Source: Icerya purchasi (taxonomy: Eukaryota; Arthropoda; Insecta; Hemiptera; Monophlebidae). From it: a DNA stretch of 64,000 nucleotides. The notes beneath the pieces were generated by a model, which saw nothing but the letters and a program-made list of their open reading frames with translations, was not told the DNA's origin and searched no databases. Shown here one piece after another: positions 13,561 to 24,725 of this stretch. The position numbers and the translations under genes are program-made. Position 1 is the stretch's first letter. Every line of letters starts with the position of its first letter. Location: positions 481,008,400 through 481,072,399 of the forward strand of contig CM077115.1 of the NCBI GenBank assembly GCA_039619475.1, in the 5' to 3' direction.

Positions 13561-16500
13561 ACCGACAGTTTTGGTGACCTGCCCCACTGGGACTTGCGTA
13601 ATTTCGTAAAAGTTACACGGGTGGTTTTATTGGAAATTTTGGAAAGGTAACAGAAAAAAAGAACGCGATATTAATTTATAAAGGAGGAGCTGATAACGGG
13701 GAAGTGAAAACAAAAAAATTATATGATATTTCGCCGGACAGGAGACAAGGAGAGCGGTCGGTGTATTAAAAGCTGATCCGAAGCTTAAATTCGCCCGGAT
13801 AACGAAAGCGAAATTAATTTCGGACGAAAGGATTCATCCGGAAACGGAATGTTAGTGCGAAATAGAAACGTGTCACATGAGGCGGCCGGCTTTTAAGCCG
13901 ACACATGAACATAAAGGTTTAGTTCGAGTTTAAGCCATTACACTAATGGTTAGTAAACGGAAAGCGCCGCTGCTAGAAGGCGATACAAAGAAGATAGAAC
14001 AACAATAATAATATATAATTTTATATGGAAATAAGGAGGCAGGCGGGAGGCTGGCGCAGGAAACGTAGCCAGCTCGAAGTTTCAGCTACGGTCCAGACTG
14101 CCAGAGGTCGCGGCTCAGACACTGACTCGGCTAGATGATGCTAGGACGCGGTGCCGGCAATGGCGAATCATTAATAATAAGAAATAGATGTCGGACCAGA
14201 GGCAGAATAACGCCGAAATAGCGCCGAAATAACGCTGAAGCGGCAATAATTGCGAGAAGCTGAGTCTAGCGAAATAAGGACAGCGAAACGTCTTAATACG
14301 GAGCAACATCTGTCCACTGTCTTGATAGTCCGGGCTTCACATGTATAAATGACAATAGTAATCAGCCTATCTGTGTATATGGTCTGTCATGTTCGTATAG
14401 AGAGCGTGCATCAAGACTAAGTCACAAGTCCGTCACCTCGCTACTGGCCTATTTCGCCGGAACCCCAGCAGCGCCCTATTACTCCTGTCTTCTTATTACC
14501 TTAATGAGTGGAAGAAAGCCGACTTGCCTAGCCGATTTCTTGCGCAGCTTAAGCCTCTGTACGCCTCCTCCGAAGGACAACGGCAAAGACAAATCGTCCT
14601 TGTCTCCTTCATCCGAAGAAGACGTTCTCCGAATCGGCCAGACACTTGCCGACACGAATATAATCCTTCTTTCGATAGTATCCTTAATAACGACATCTCC
14701 TTCCGCTTCTTCTCAGCTGCTGCTGCCTGTGTTTACCTTTCGGCCGCCGCCGCCGCCGCCGCAGCGTTCCAGCCCGCGACTGTTGTTTGTTCGAAATTCT
14801 GATTAGCGAGTGCTGTCTTCTCGGCACGACTGATTGCCCGCAGCCCCGCATGCCGTCGGTCCGCTCGCCGCTCTTATCTATCATCTCTGCGCGTCCGTAT
14901 CAAGCCATCAATCATCCCGGGCTGCAGCAAACGGAAAATTCAGTTTCAACGCGGAAATGAACAGCGATCAGTCTCGCACGCGTGCAACATATACGTGTGT
15001 ACGTGTGCGCACATGACGGCGCACACTGGCCGCTACGGAACCAAATCTCCGACTCTGAATAAGTGACGTACCATCCGGTTTCGGTAATTTTTAGTCAGAT
15101 CGCTTAAAGTGCCCGTGCGCATTTCAGCGCAACCGGACTAAATACGGAGAGTTCGAGTCGGTTCATTCGCTACCACTTTGAAGTATGCGATCGGCATTTT
15201 AACGTAACTGCTGGCCATCTATAAATTCCCCCCCCTCCCCAGGCATTAAGAGGTTTCACAGTAATCCCCGGACGTTCTATGTGCTCACTCGACATAAACA
15301 AACGTCGAGTTGACCACGTGCGCAAGTTTGACATGGAAGCTGTTTCGGTTCACTCGACTGGGGAAACACTGAGCGGAACATTTTTCTCTGATATGTGCGA
15401 GCGGGATTTTTTATAAATGTTAATAGACAAATCGGAATATGTTTCATTTGTTATAATGCCGCAAAGGCTCGGCATTACAGGTGAAAAGCCTCGATGGGAA
15501 AATTAACGACCATTATAAAATGTCCTAAACTGACAGCTGAGCATTGCGATCAACAGAGATTCTGTGGATGCAGTTAAATCTGTAAGGCGTGAAAAGGGAT
15601 AGCAGGAATTACGGAAAAATTTTGAAGACTATGCTGATATCGAAAGTTTTTACAAAAATATTTTTTATGTGCTTTCCAGCTTGATTAATTGTTGCGCAAT
15701 ATAAAATTTAAAACAAATAATAAATTTAAAAAAAAATAACAAGAAAACACAAACAAATTTCAGGTATTTTTGATTGCGACTGATAATTAAAATTACACTA
15801 ACGAATAATTCAAATATACATTATACAAGCGTAATCATGCGCGAACTAATTGTAAAGAAAAAAATCGCGAAACGAAACCGAAGTCAAAAATGTAATTTTA
15901 TACACAGCGCATATTTTTCATTTTCATTAAGCAATCGAACAAGTTTATTTCAGGCTAATTTACTTTGTCGCACTTTTTTACTTGTCTCTTTCTTTCAGTT
16001 CCATGGCACTATTTCTTTTCCCCCCGATCTAAACAAATCGCATTGCTCAAACAATTTTTCGATACGATACAATATTTATTTGTAAAATAAGCAAAAATCG
16101 AACTTTCAAAATTCCGATTTTCACCTTGTACTTTTCATGGAATAACATATTTCAGATTTTTTGATTGGACTTGTACATTTTTTGCACTTTTTCGAAATTT
16201 TTACATGTAATGGCTATACTATCATTTCACGTTACTATCAGTCATTTAGAAACAAAAAAATTTAATTCATATACATATATATGTAACCTTGGAAAGCTTT
16301 TAATTCTCAATTTGCGGTGATGCACCTTTCGCGTTCCACATATATGGATGATATATTTTTTATTAGTCTACAAATAAGCACGTATCATACAAAATAACTT
16401 GTAAAATTATAAGTACGAGAAATATTCTAAATTTTATTTCATTTATAACGACTACTAAAAAGTTTCGATTCATCAGATATAACAGAAAAAGTGAGAATGT

Positions 16501-17226
16501 TTTCCATATTACAGATAATCCTAAAACTAGATGAATATATTTTTCAAAATTTGTAACCGGAGACTCTTGGGTCATAATAGTCTAGATATTATACTCGGCC
16601 TGGAGACTAAATGAAAAAAAAATAATAATAGATGCTTGAAATTTAAATTTTCTTCTCTGTTTTGATAAAAATAGGTTCCATTAAAAAATAGTATAGCTAT
16701 AGGCTTTTTATCAGTTATTTTGAATTTTTATAATTGATATATATATATTATACATATATATATATATAAATACACATATATACCTCATGCAACAGGTAAG
16801 TACAATAGAACTAAAAGTAATAGAAAGAGGTTTGTCAAAATCTACTAAGACATCATTAACATGTTTTAAGTAGTTTTTTGAGTAGCACCTGAGCTGTGCA
16901 GAAATAGAACGATCGTATTATAATTCGATTTTCAGCTTCAACTAAGCAATGACAAGTGGCAGCAGTATTTTACAAATTCACTACTTCACATATACATATA
17001 AATAAATGCTATATGTATAAACTCTGTCCTTCGGCTCTACGAAGGGGCGAGTCCATCTGTCCAACAATTTTTTTTCTCTAAACTTCTTTTAAAAAAATCT
17101 TTTTCAGTTGACTGCTTCATTCTTACCTGTCTGTTATTTTTAATTTAATTTTTCTTTTATGGACGCGCCAGCGGCATTGACCCAGCAACAGGAAAAGCCA
17201 AGCTATAAAACTAAATAGCTAGACGG
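13561..17226. other. non-coding, partly GC-richer, no gene recognised
   Basis: The part at 14.0-15.3 kb is GC-richer than its surroundings, with CpG-containing words and a CCG tract. It has overlapping open frames on both strands (14496-14884), a pattern of composition rather than coding. It could be a host promoter or untranslated exon, but nothing in it can be named. AT tracts lie at about 16.74-16.78 kb. Confidence 0.45.
14743..14763. repeat. CCG trinucleotide repeat
   Basis: Seven CCG/GCC units in a GC-richer interval. Frames across it give alanine, proline or arginine runs depending on phase. Confidence 0.8.
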
Positions 17227-17774
17227 TCAGAAATAGACACAACAACAGACAGCAGTGCAGGCACCACAAAAGATAAAGTAAAGGGGATGATAAAGGAAGC
17301 GTTCTAGGGAGCAGGGAAACCTAATGTCAAGACCATATAAAAGGGAGCGTTCATAAAGAAGAGTAGGACGCCCGAAGAAAAGGTTATCAGCATTGTATGT
17401 ACGAAAAGGATCACAATCGTGAAGAAAACAATAAGGAGACAGCGACAAAGCAAATCGAAAGCGAGAATAGGGGAGTAAAGAATGATTGATCCGGAGACGA
17501 ATTAGGGAGCGATACAGGAGCGACGACCGAAAAGAATAGAATGGAACCAAGACAGGGAATGAGGAATCAGTTGAATAAGGCAGTAATAAGAACGACGATT
17601 AGAAAATAGGAAGGGATAAATATTCCACCAAAGTCTGGTGTGATTGGAGGAGGATAAGGAAAGGATATCTGAAGCAGGAAAATAGTTGAGGAATGAATCA
17701 AGGCGGGCAGCAGAGCGAGCTAAAGAGTCAGCTGCGTCACTGACGAATGACTGGGGATCCATAATCGTTACGCC
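17227..17774 (-). pseudogene. I/R1-like LINE ORF2 carboxyl-terminal relic, minus strand
   Basis: Reading the minus strand from 17774 downward, the frame gives DAADSLARSAARLDSF (end of an RNase H domain), FPASDIL, then LIPHSLSWFHSILFGRRSC. A frame change near 17510 moves to LYRSLIRLRINHSLLPYS, SPYCFLHDCDPF and NADNLFFGRPTLL. This is the 'IVRLRIGHTLLP ... SPYC ... CDL.HILF.CP' order at the ends of I-group LINE ORF2 proteins, with the knuckle cysteines mostly decayed. Its upstream side is cut by the TA-bounded foldback element at 17.78 kb. It is a pseudogene, with one frameshift and no RT domain nearby. Confidence 0.72.
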
Positions 17775-18086
17775 ATATATATATATATATATAAACTCGG
17801 CCATTTTGGCCTCGCAAGGGGCTGTGCCCCTTGACCCCTCCTGCTTTCATTCCTGTCTCTTTCTCTTCTATACTTTGTATAAAATGATCAAAATTTACAA
17901 CGTAATTCTTACTGGCATCAATACACACAAAAAATAACATAACCACAATAATCCTATTCTAACATTTACCTTCCGTTATATAAAATTAAGACATTTTTTC
18001 GTTACATTTTTCGTTACATATTTCATTGCATAAAATTGTGACATTTTTTAAATAACAATAACAAAAATCCTACAAAATATAACAAA

Positions 18087-18204
18087 CGTTACATAAAATT
18101 GGGACATTTTTTTGGGACATTTAGCGTTACATAAAATTGGGACATTTTTCTGGGACATTTTTTTGGGACATTTAGCGTTACATAAAATTGGGACATTTTT
18201 TCGA
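18087..18204. repeat. tandem repeat inside left foldback arm
   Basis: Three units begin CGTTACATAAAATTGGGACA and carry one or two GGGACATTTTT modules. The opposite arm has a single such unit, so the array grew or shrank in one arm after the arms were made. Confidence 0.85.
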
Positions 18205-18263
18205 ATGGGGGGTAGCCTAAGAATTACGTTGTAATTAATATATGTGTGTGTGTGGAGGGGCAC

Positions 18264-18265
<2 letters not shown>

Positions 18266-18309
<44 letters not shown>
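18266..18309. repeat. TA microsatellite at the foldback loop
   Basis: Nearly pure TA run of about 44 bases between the two arms. Confidence 0.9.
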
Positions 18310-18311
<2 letters not shown>

Positions 18312-18742
18312 TACAACACTCACTCACACTGATAAACACGCACACACACACACGTATATATATATTAATTACAACGTAATTCTTAGGCTACCCCCCATTC
18401 GAAAAAATGTCCCAAAAAATGTCCCAGAAAAATGTCCCAATTTTATGTAACGTTTGTTATATTTTGTAAGATTTTTGTTATTGTTATTTAAAAAATGTCA
18501 CAATTTTATGTAATGAAATATGTAACGAAAAATGTAACGAAAAAATGTCTTAATTTTATATAACGGAAGGTAAATGTTAGAATAGGATTATTGTGGTAAT
18601 GTTATTTTTTGTGTGTGTTGATGCCAGTAAGAATTACGTTGCTAAATTTTGATCATTTTATACAAAGTATAGAAGAGAAAGATTCATAAATAAAAGCAAG
18701 AGGGGTCAAGGGGCACAGCCCCTTGCGAGGCCAAAGTGGCCG

Positions 18743-18780
<38 letters not shown>

Positions 18781-18783
18781 TAA

Positions 18784-21700
18784 GATATTTATATAAACTC
18801 AATTCTTCGAACGTTGTCATGGGAATACCACTGGATCCCTAGATGATATTCTTATATAATTCTAATAGCCGATTTTAATTAACTTCGTTAATTTCAACCT
18901 TTTTAATTGTCGCCATTTCACTTCCGTTACACAAAAGTGTTACATGTAATTGATACAAAATTTCCATCCGTAGCGCAAAAATGGCAATCATTTATAATAA
19001 GCTGATGCATTAATTTCATTGACTTCTTGCGAATCATCCGCGAAGTAGTCTTTATATTACTAATCTTTCGTCACGTTAAAATTCCCATCGTTTAGAACGC
19101 TTTTTTCACGTGGTACTAACTTTTCGCATACCGTGTAATTTCTACGTTTCCACTCTTGCCATCATTCTTATGATAATGTCTCTACACCTTACACTCTTCC
19201 AATGGACTAACCAGTCGATTAGTCGCAAACGACACTTTCAGCCTGCTGACAGATAAACAGGCCCAACTGGATCTCCGTATTGGCTAAATCTTAAAGGCAT
19301 ATCTTTTGAAATCTCTCTTCTGTTTCTTGCGTCATATACGGTGTTATTTTTATCCCGGTGGTTTCTATTACATTGCTCCCGAAATCTCTGAGAAATTCGA
19401 TTCCGCCTTACAATGCTTTTGAGCGGAGAACGATTCGGCCTGGATCCTAAATTAATACAATTTCTACGATGTTATCATCTAATATGTACCATAAAGTCTA
19501 CTCTTCGGATCTTCGATATTTTGGGCGACAATAATACTATAGTCCGTTCAACAAAAATGTGCCGATGGAAAAAGTCGATATAAATCGATATTTATTATCC
19601 ACTTACGAGGCCCCCTAAACGGATAATAAATATCGATTTATATCGACTTTTTCCATCGGCACATTTTCATTGAACGGACTATAATAATAATGATAATGAA
19701 AAGAAGAAAAGTTATTTTCCATTATAGCAAGAATCGTAATAGCAAATGTTCTTCCTTCGCAACCTTGTTGCTTCGAGTGCTGCTGAATTATCCACCTGTG
19801 GAAAAACGGGCTGTTCGATTTTTTTCTATTAAGCGTTAAAGTATTCTCGCTGCTCAGAGTTAATCCCTTCCTTTCTTATACACATACCACAACCGGATTA
19901 TCAGTTCCAGCATACTGCGACATGCTGTCCCGTTCGCTGACGACTGGTAGAAATTCTCATACATCTCGTAAATAACCCCGGGCACACATGTGTTTTTGAA
20001 AGAAGAAGAGTGCCCCTATGGAATTATTTTTATTCGATCTTTGCTTATTCATCATTTAGAAAACCAGAAACGCACTATTTATAATATCTGCATACAAATC
20101 AGTTTTCTTCGCTGTCAATAATTCTCTTAAAAATTCGGCACACAGTTTATTACTTAATAGCCGCGATCTTAAATTATTTTCAAATCTTATAATGTTTTTA
20201 CTAAAATTATACGGAAATGAACAGAGAATTACTTATTAGTGGTGTTTTCATTCGAAAACCACTTTGAGATCAACAAAATGATGATCACCATAACCGCTTT
20301 AATTTAGATAAATCCTGGGGGATGAAGTAGCTAATGAAATTAAATCTACAAGTAAATGTATACATTAAAAATTTGATTTAAAAACGTTTGCGTAAATATT
20401 ATTTTCTAATTATAAATTATAAATGGACGATTTAATAACACAATTTCCATATTGGGGGAAAATGTGTATGCCCGGGACATTAAAAACTTTTTATCGTGTT
20501 AAATGTTTTAGAAACAAGAACGACTAGTTTTAAAAATTAAATTTCTATTGCCATAGTTACCGTAATATTTATTTTTTTGAAGCGGTCATATTTATTTTAT
20601 CATAAGGTCCTATACATTTGACATTATAAATATTTTATAGTATACGAACTTTAAATTTAACGACGAAAAAATTATGTATATTACAACTGAATATAATTTA
20701 ATTATTTGCAGAATCTGTCAACAATAATACGAGTAAAAAATAAGTCTTCAAAAAAATGTTTAATATTTATAAAGAATATAAGCAGATAAATTTATTAATC
20801 AAACTACCACCCATCGGATTAAATCGAGTTAAAAAACGAAAAATACCATCAATTTATTTAATTTTATCTCGTACATACCAATAAACTGTTACATTTTCTC
20901 AAAAAGAATTGTAATAATTTCATTCAAAAATGATTTAGCTGTTAAATATTTTCAAGCTGATGATTAAAAATTAATTATACGCTTTAAATTTTTCTGATAA
21001 TGAACCTTGTCTTTCCTTTTTTTATCTAACTAATTCGAAATTATTTTCCGACACAAAAATATCTTCAAAGTGTGCATAATCAAATGTTGAATTATTCACG
21101 CGTAAATACGAATAAAATGTTTCCTCCGCCGGGTGTCTTCTTAATTCTCCATATAAACGATGTGGAATTCGCCATGTATACTTCCATTTCTATTTATTTC
21201 GGGCCTGCATTATCCAGGTACTTTTTCTATTTTTCGTTAAATAGAATATTTTTAATTCAGGTAATTTTCGGTCAAAACAACGTGCATTTTTTAATTATCG
21301 TCAGCTGGCCAAATATATTAGTGCGTTGTCTGAAACAGTTTATCGTTCTTCTCACTACTCGAGACGTCACTATCTGTTAATACTCTCTCACTGACGCTAT
21401 CTTCGCTTCGCTACTATCGCAGCTCTGTTCGACGTGTCACTATGGGCTTAGCCTAAAACTGCTGAATTTGACACCTTCGTTGTTCAGGTAATTTCGAACA
21501 TGCAATGACTCACATCTCGAAGGTTACCAAACGATTTACCGATTCATCCTTTACACGCTTTAACATCGTACAATGACACAGACTGTATGTAGTAATTGAT
21601 TAGAACCTTATGTAGATATTTAATTTGAAATTTAAAAAGATATTAAAAATATCTAATGTGCTATTGGAAGTATTCTTTTTTCTCTCTCCCGTCGTTCTCT

Positions 21701-22077
21701 TTAAAAAAAAAAACTCACAAAAGCCCAAATTCAAGTAAAGCTTGAAATTACACCTTAATTTTTCGTTAGTAATTCTATTAATTTAATAAAATAAATGAGT
21801 AAAAATAAAATAAACCCTTTAAAAATCAGAAAATAAACTTTATAATATGCTCAATAGCAAACACAAACCTAAATAAGAATGGAGGCCAGTAAAATTTATT
21901 TTACTTTTTTTTCATTATACATTAGTTATATAATATGCTAGTTACAATCTTAATTAAGCGTTAAATAGGTAACTCTGTTGATAACATGATTATCATCTAA
22001 CGCAAAACGCATCTTGGTGGATGATAAAAACGAGTGTGGAGCAAGTAACCCAGTGGTTAAAGGTTCCTTGCATATAC
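18784..22077. other. non-coding, no gene recognised
   Basis: Apart from the hairpin MITE at 19538-19683 this is AT-rich sequence without a supportable gene. A 102-codon frame at 21072-21380 has no recognisable motif. Confidence 0.5.
19538..19683. mobile_element. mariner-like hairpin MITE
   Basis: A 146-bp near-perfect palindrome with ends TATAGTCCGTTCA and TGAACGGACTATA. The arms pair over about 60 bases, including GATATAAATCGATATTTA, with one small bulge near CAACAAAAATG versus CATTTTCATTG. The centre is about 20 bases. The outer TA on each side fits a TA target-site duplication. It has no coding capacity. TA target plus a short CAGT/TAGT-like terminus is typical of mariner-derived MITEs. 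Confidence 0.88.
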
Positions 22078-22263
22078 TTATTTTTTACAAGAGTAGATCT
22101 TGAGGTAGGTTACGCTTAAGACGTCTGGTATCCAATTGAGTATCGAGAAGTTTAACTGCTTCCGCATATTGTCACAAAGCCGCCTCTCATGCTGCTTGGC
22201 GTAGGCTTTGATGACATCATCGACGAATGGCATCTGAAGATCGCAATGAATGTCATCGTGATG
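22078..22263 (-). pseudogene. Jockey-like LINE ORF2 tail fragment
   Basis: On the minus strand from 22263 an open frame reads HHDDIHCDLQMPFVDDVIKA then YAKQHERRL, ending at a TAA. This corresponds to the DLHKDLCVPTVIAEIRRYA...RHIDRL segment near the end of the intact Jockey-like frame at 56.7-58.8 kb. Nothing upstream of it belongs to a LINE, so it is an isolated tail of about 60 codons. It lies about 120 bp outside the left end of the giant palindrome. Confidence 0.7.
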
Positions 22264-22381
22264 TGATTTTGAATTTTAGTGTGTCGAAATTTATTTTATA
22301 ATTTTTCGAGCCGCAAAAAATGATTACTTTAGCAATTCTTGCACTCCTTTTTTTATTTTATTTTTTGTATATATTTTCTAC

Positions 22382-22387
22382 TATTAG
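22382..22387. repeat. 6-bp target-site duplication, left copy
   Basis: TATTAG immediately precedes AGTAGTG at the left end of the palindromic element. The same six bases immediately follow CACTACT at its right end. Confidence 0.88.
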
Positions 22388-22418
22388 AGTAGTGAATAAA
22401 TGGCGACTCTAGGAAGTC

Positions 22419-22426
22419 TGACGTCA
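22419..22426. promoter_or_regulatory. CRE-like palindrome TGACGTCA near the element end
   Basis: TGACGTCA, the consensus palindrome for CREB/ATF-type bZIP factors, lies 32 bases inside the left end. By symmetry it is also 32 bases inside the right end. Binding is not shown; an 8-mer can occur by chance. Confidence 0.35.
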
Positions 22427-22649
22427 CAACCCCAATTCCTGTCCCGGAGGCGAAAAGTCACCTAAGTATTTTATTCGGGAGGCAAAAATTCACCCAATTT
22501 TTTATTCCGACGCTGAAAATTCACCCAAGTTTCCCCCGATTTCCCCCAATTTTCCCCAATTTTCCTCAAATTTTTCCAAATTTTTTGCAAATTTCCTCCA
22601 AATTTCACCCTACAGGTCCCGCTCGTTTCCGATAAACCGAACCGATTAT

Positions 22650-23270
22650 AAATTAACCCAAGTATAATGTTTAAAGCCCGAAACTAACCCAAGTCCCCAC
22701 TCTTCCCTCCCGCCCACAGCGATACCGCGATTTTTCAAAATTCTACGTGTAAGTATAAAAATTCCGAAATTAACCCAAGTGTAATATTTAAAGCTGAAAA
22801 CTAACCAAACCCCTGCTCGCCCTCCTGGCATATCTCTAAAGCGCACGCGCCGTTCCCGCGCACGCGCCGTTCCCGCGCACGCGCCGTTCCTCCGCATTTC
22901 CGATAATTCGATACGTTTAAAAATTAACCTCAATATAATATTTAAAGCTGAAAACTAACCAAACCCCTGCTCGCCCTCCTGGCATATCTCTAAAGCGCAC
23001 GCGCCGTTCCCCCGCATTTCCGATAATTCGATACGTTTAAAAATTAACCTCAATATAATATTTAAAGCAGGAAAGTAACCTAAGCCCCGCTCGCCCTCCT
23101 AGCATACTTAGAAGGCGCACGCGCCGTTCCCGCTCACTTGTCGATCGTTCGCGATACCGCGATTTTTCAAAATTCTACGTGTAAGTATAAAAATTCCGAA
23201 TTTAACCAAAGTATAATATTTAAAGCCAGAAACTAACCTAAACCCCCCTTCTTCCTCTTTTTCCATTCGT
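22650..23270. repeat. subterminal iterated repeats, left
   Basis: Five diverged copies of a module carry a 'TTAACC..A.TATAATATTTAAAGC' core followed by 'GAAA.TAACC.AA.CCCC' and often CTCGCCCTCCTGGCAT. They begin near 22653, 22773, 22921, 23041 and 23201, so spacing is about 120-160 bp. The module is GC-richer than the rest of the arm. Iterated sites just inside the ends are common in elements whose ends are bound by a replication or transposition protein; that role is inferred. Confidence 0.8.
22841..22890. repeat. 17-bp tandem repeat, three units
   Basis: GCGCACGCGCCGTTCCC repeats three times, the last unit one base short. The mirror site at 43215-43247 has two units. This is the largest difference between the arms that I could find. 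Confidence 0.92.
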
Positions 23271-23562
23271 ACGTATTTTTTTATTTTTCAGGGCGTAATT
23301 ATTATAAAATTAGCCTAAGATTTTTTTTATTTTTTTATTTCAACACATTCGCTTCAACCATCACTATATGTGACGTTGCATGCAAACACTTTCAAAACCG
23401 TTGAAACAGGATCTTAATATTCTTATAATTTCTATTCCAGTCGATACATTATTATGGAACCACGCCCTACATGTACACACTAACGCTCTAAGTATATTTC
23501 TCATTTTCTACGGTTCCAAAAATTTTTTCTTTATTCTCCGATCGTTACAAAAGCGTACTGAC

Positions 23563-23936
23563 TAGTGATGGGAAACTTCGAAATGTTTCATTCGAATTAT
23601 TCGATTGTTCGATAACTTCGAATGCATTCGATTGTTCCACAGTTGCATTCGAAATGTTATTTCATTCGTATAATTCATTCGTATTCACATCAGTCATTCG
23701 AATTAAAATCATTCGAATCAAAATCATTCGAATTAAAATCATTCGAATCAAAAATCATTCGAATCAAAATCATTCGAATTAAAATCATTCGAATCAAAAT
23801 CATTCGAATCAAAATCATTCAAATTAAAATCATTTGAATCAAAATCATTCGATTGTTTTTTTGTTTTTTTTTTTTTTTTTTTTGACGATTGTTGATTGTT
23901 TCGATTGTAAAAACATTTCGAAATCGCACATCACTA
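23563..23936 (+). mobile_element. hAT-type MITE, copy A, left arm
   Basis: The ends TAGTGATGGGAAACTTCGAA and TTCGAAATCGCACATCACTA are imperfect inverted repeats of the TAGTGATG hAT type. The flanking 8-mers GTACTGAC and GCACTGAC differ by one base, fitting an 8-bp target duplication. Inside are about ten tandem 15-mers ATTCGAAT(T/C)AAAATC at about 23695-23850 and a long T run. It is non-coding. Confidence 0.8.
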
Positions 23937-24219
23937 GCACTGACAGATCACACGCTTATATCTACCATAGTGTTAGCCACCACGAAAGCGAACCATTAGA
24001 TCCCGTGCACACTCTGCTCTCGATAGTTTCCCTATCATTCATAATAATTTTTCAAAGCCTAAGTATCATAGAATTAGTGCAAGTATATTTATTATTTTTT
24101 CTCACTTACGATTATTTTTCCGTCCGTAAGTATTATAAAATTAGTCTAAGTATATTTCTCATTTTCTACGGTTCCAAAAATTTTTCCTTATTCTCCGATC
24201 GTTACAAAAGCGCACTGAC

Positions 24220-24527
24220 TAGTGATGGGCAACTTCGAAATGATTCATTCGAATTATTCGATTGTTCGATAACTTCGAATACATTCGATTGTTCCACAGT
24301 TACATTCGAAATGTTATTTCATTCGAATAATTCATTTGTATTCACAACAATCATTCGAATTAAAATCATTCGAATCAAAATCATTCGAATCAAAATCATT
24401 TGAATTAAAATCATTCAAATTAAAATCATTCGAATCAAATCATTCGAATGAAAATCATTTGATTGTTGTTTTTTTTTGACGATTGTTGATTATTTCGATT
24501 GTAAAAACATTTCGACGCACATCACTA
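24220..24527 (+). mobile_element. hAT-type MITE, copy B, left arm
   Basis: Same ends as copy A and the same insertion site (GCACTGAC and GCACTGGC), because it was copied within the tandem duplication rather than by a new transposition. The 15-mer array is shorter, about seven units. Confidence 0.8.
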
Positions 24528-24725
24528 GCACTGGCAGATCACATGCTTATATCCACCATAGCGTTAGCCACCGCGAAAGCGAACCATTCGATCCCGTGCA
24601 CACTCTACTCTCAATAGTTTCCCTATCGTTCATAATAATTTTTCCAAGCCAAGTATTATAGAATTAGTCTAAGTATATTTATTATTTTTTCTCACTTACG
24701 ATTACTTTTCCATTCGTAAGTATTT

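Larger units (their letters stand above)
17775..18783. mobile_element. foldback (long inverted repeat) element inside a TA tract
   Basis: The left arm, about 17790-18245, is repeated inverted at about 18355-18748. Both outer ends read AAACTCGGCCA.TTTGGCCTCG after complementing, followed by a short hairpin around GGGGCTGTGCCCC. The arms agree over most of their length, with scattered substitutions (ATTTTGG versus ACTTTGG; a TTCATTCCTG versus TTTATTTATG block). Both outer borders sit in TA repeats, consistent with insertion at TA with duplication. The loop is a TA microsatellite. No coding frame is present, so it is a non-autonomous element. Superfamily is unknown; the TA target suggests Tc1/mariner-like mobilisation. 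Confidence 0.8.
23491..24725. repeat. tandem duplication (about 0.6 kb unit) containing MITEs, left arm
   Basis: Unit 1 (23491-24148) and unit 2 (24149 to about 24725) share the same order: AGTATATTTCTCATTTTC, TTCTCCGATCGTTACAAAAG, a MITE, GCACTG.CAGATCAC, GTTAGCCACC.CGAAAGCG, CCCGTGCACACTCT and the GTAAGTATT tail. Divergence of a few percent plus length change in the MITE minisatellite shows that the duplication is older than the palindrome. The long 189-codon frame across it (23834-24403) is a by-product of the repeats. Confidence 0.85.

Noticed and set aside
17686..18450. Short frames inside the foldback element as coding
   Set aside because: They read through inverted repeats and TA microsatellite and contain repeated IYIYI or NVPI blocks.
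22841..22890. 17-bp array as a CRISPR-like or satellite array
   Set aside because: Two to three adjacent units without spacers; a simple tandem array.
23834..24403. 189-codon open frame in the MITE region
   Set aside because: It is built of minisatellite and MITE sequence (repeating IRIKI-type residues, poly-Phe). Its openness follows from the repeat unit, not coding.
23695..24450. 15-mer arrays as a CRISPR array
   Set aside because: Units are directly adjacent with no unique spacers, and they sit inside a MITE in a eukaryotic genome.
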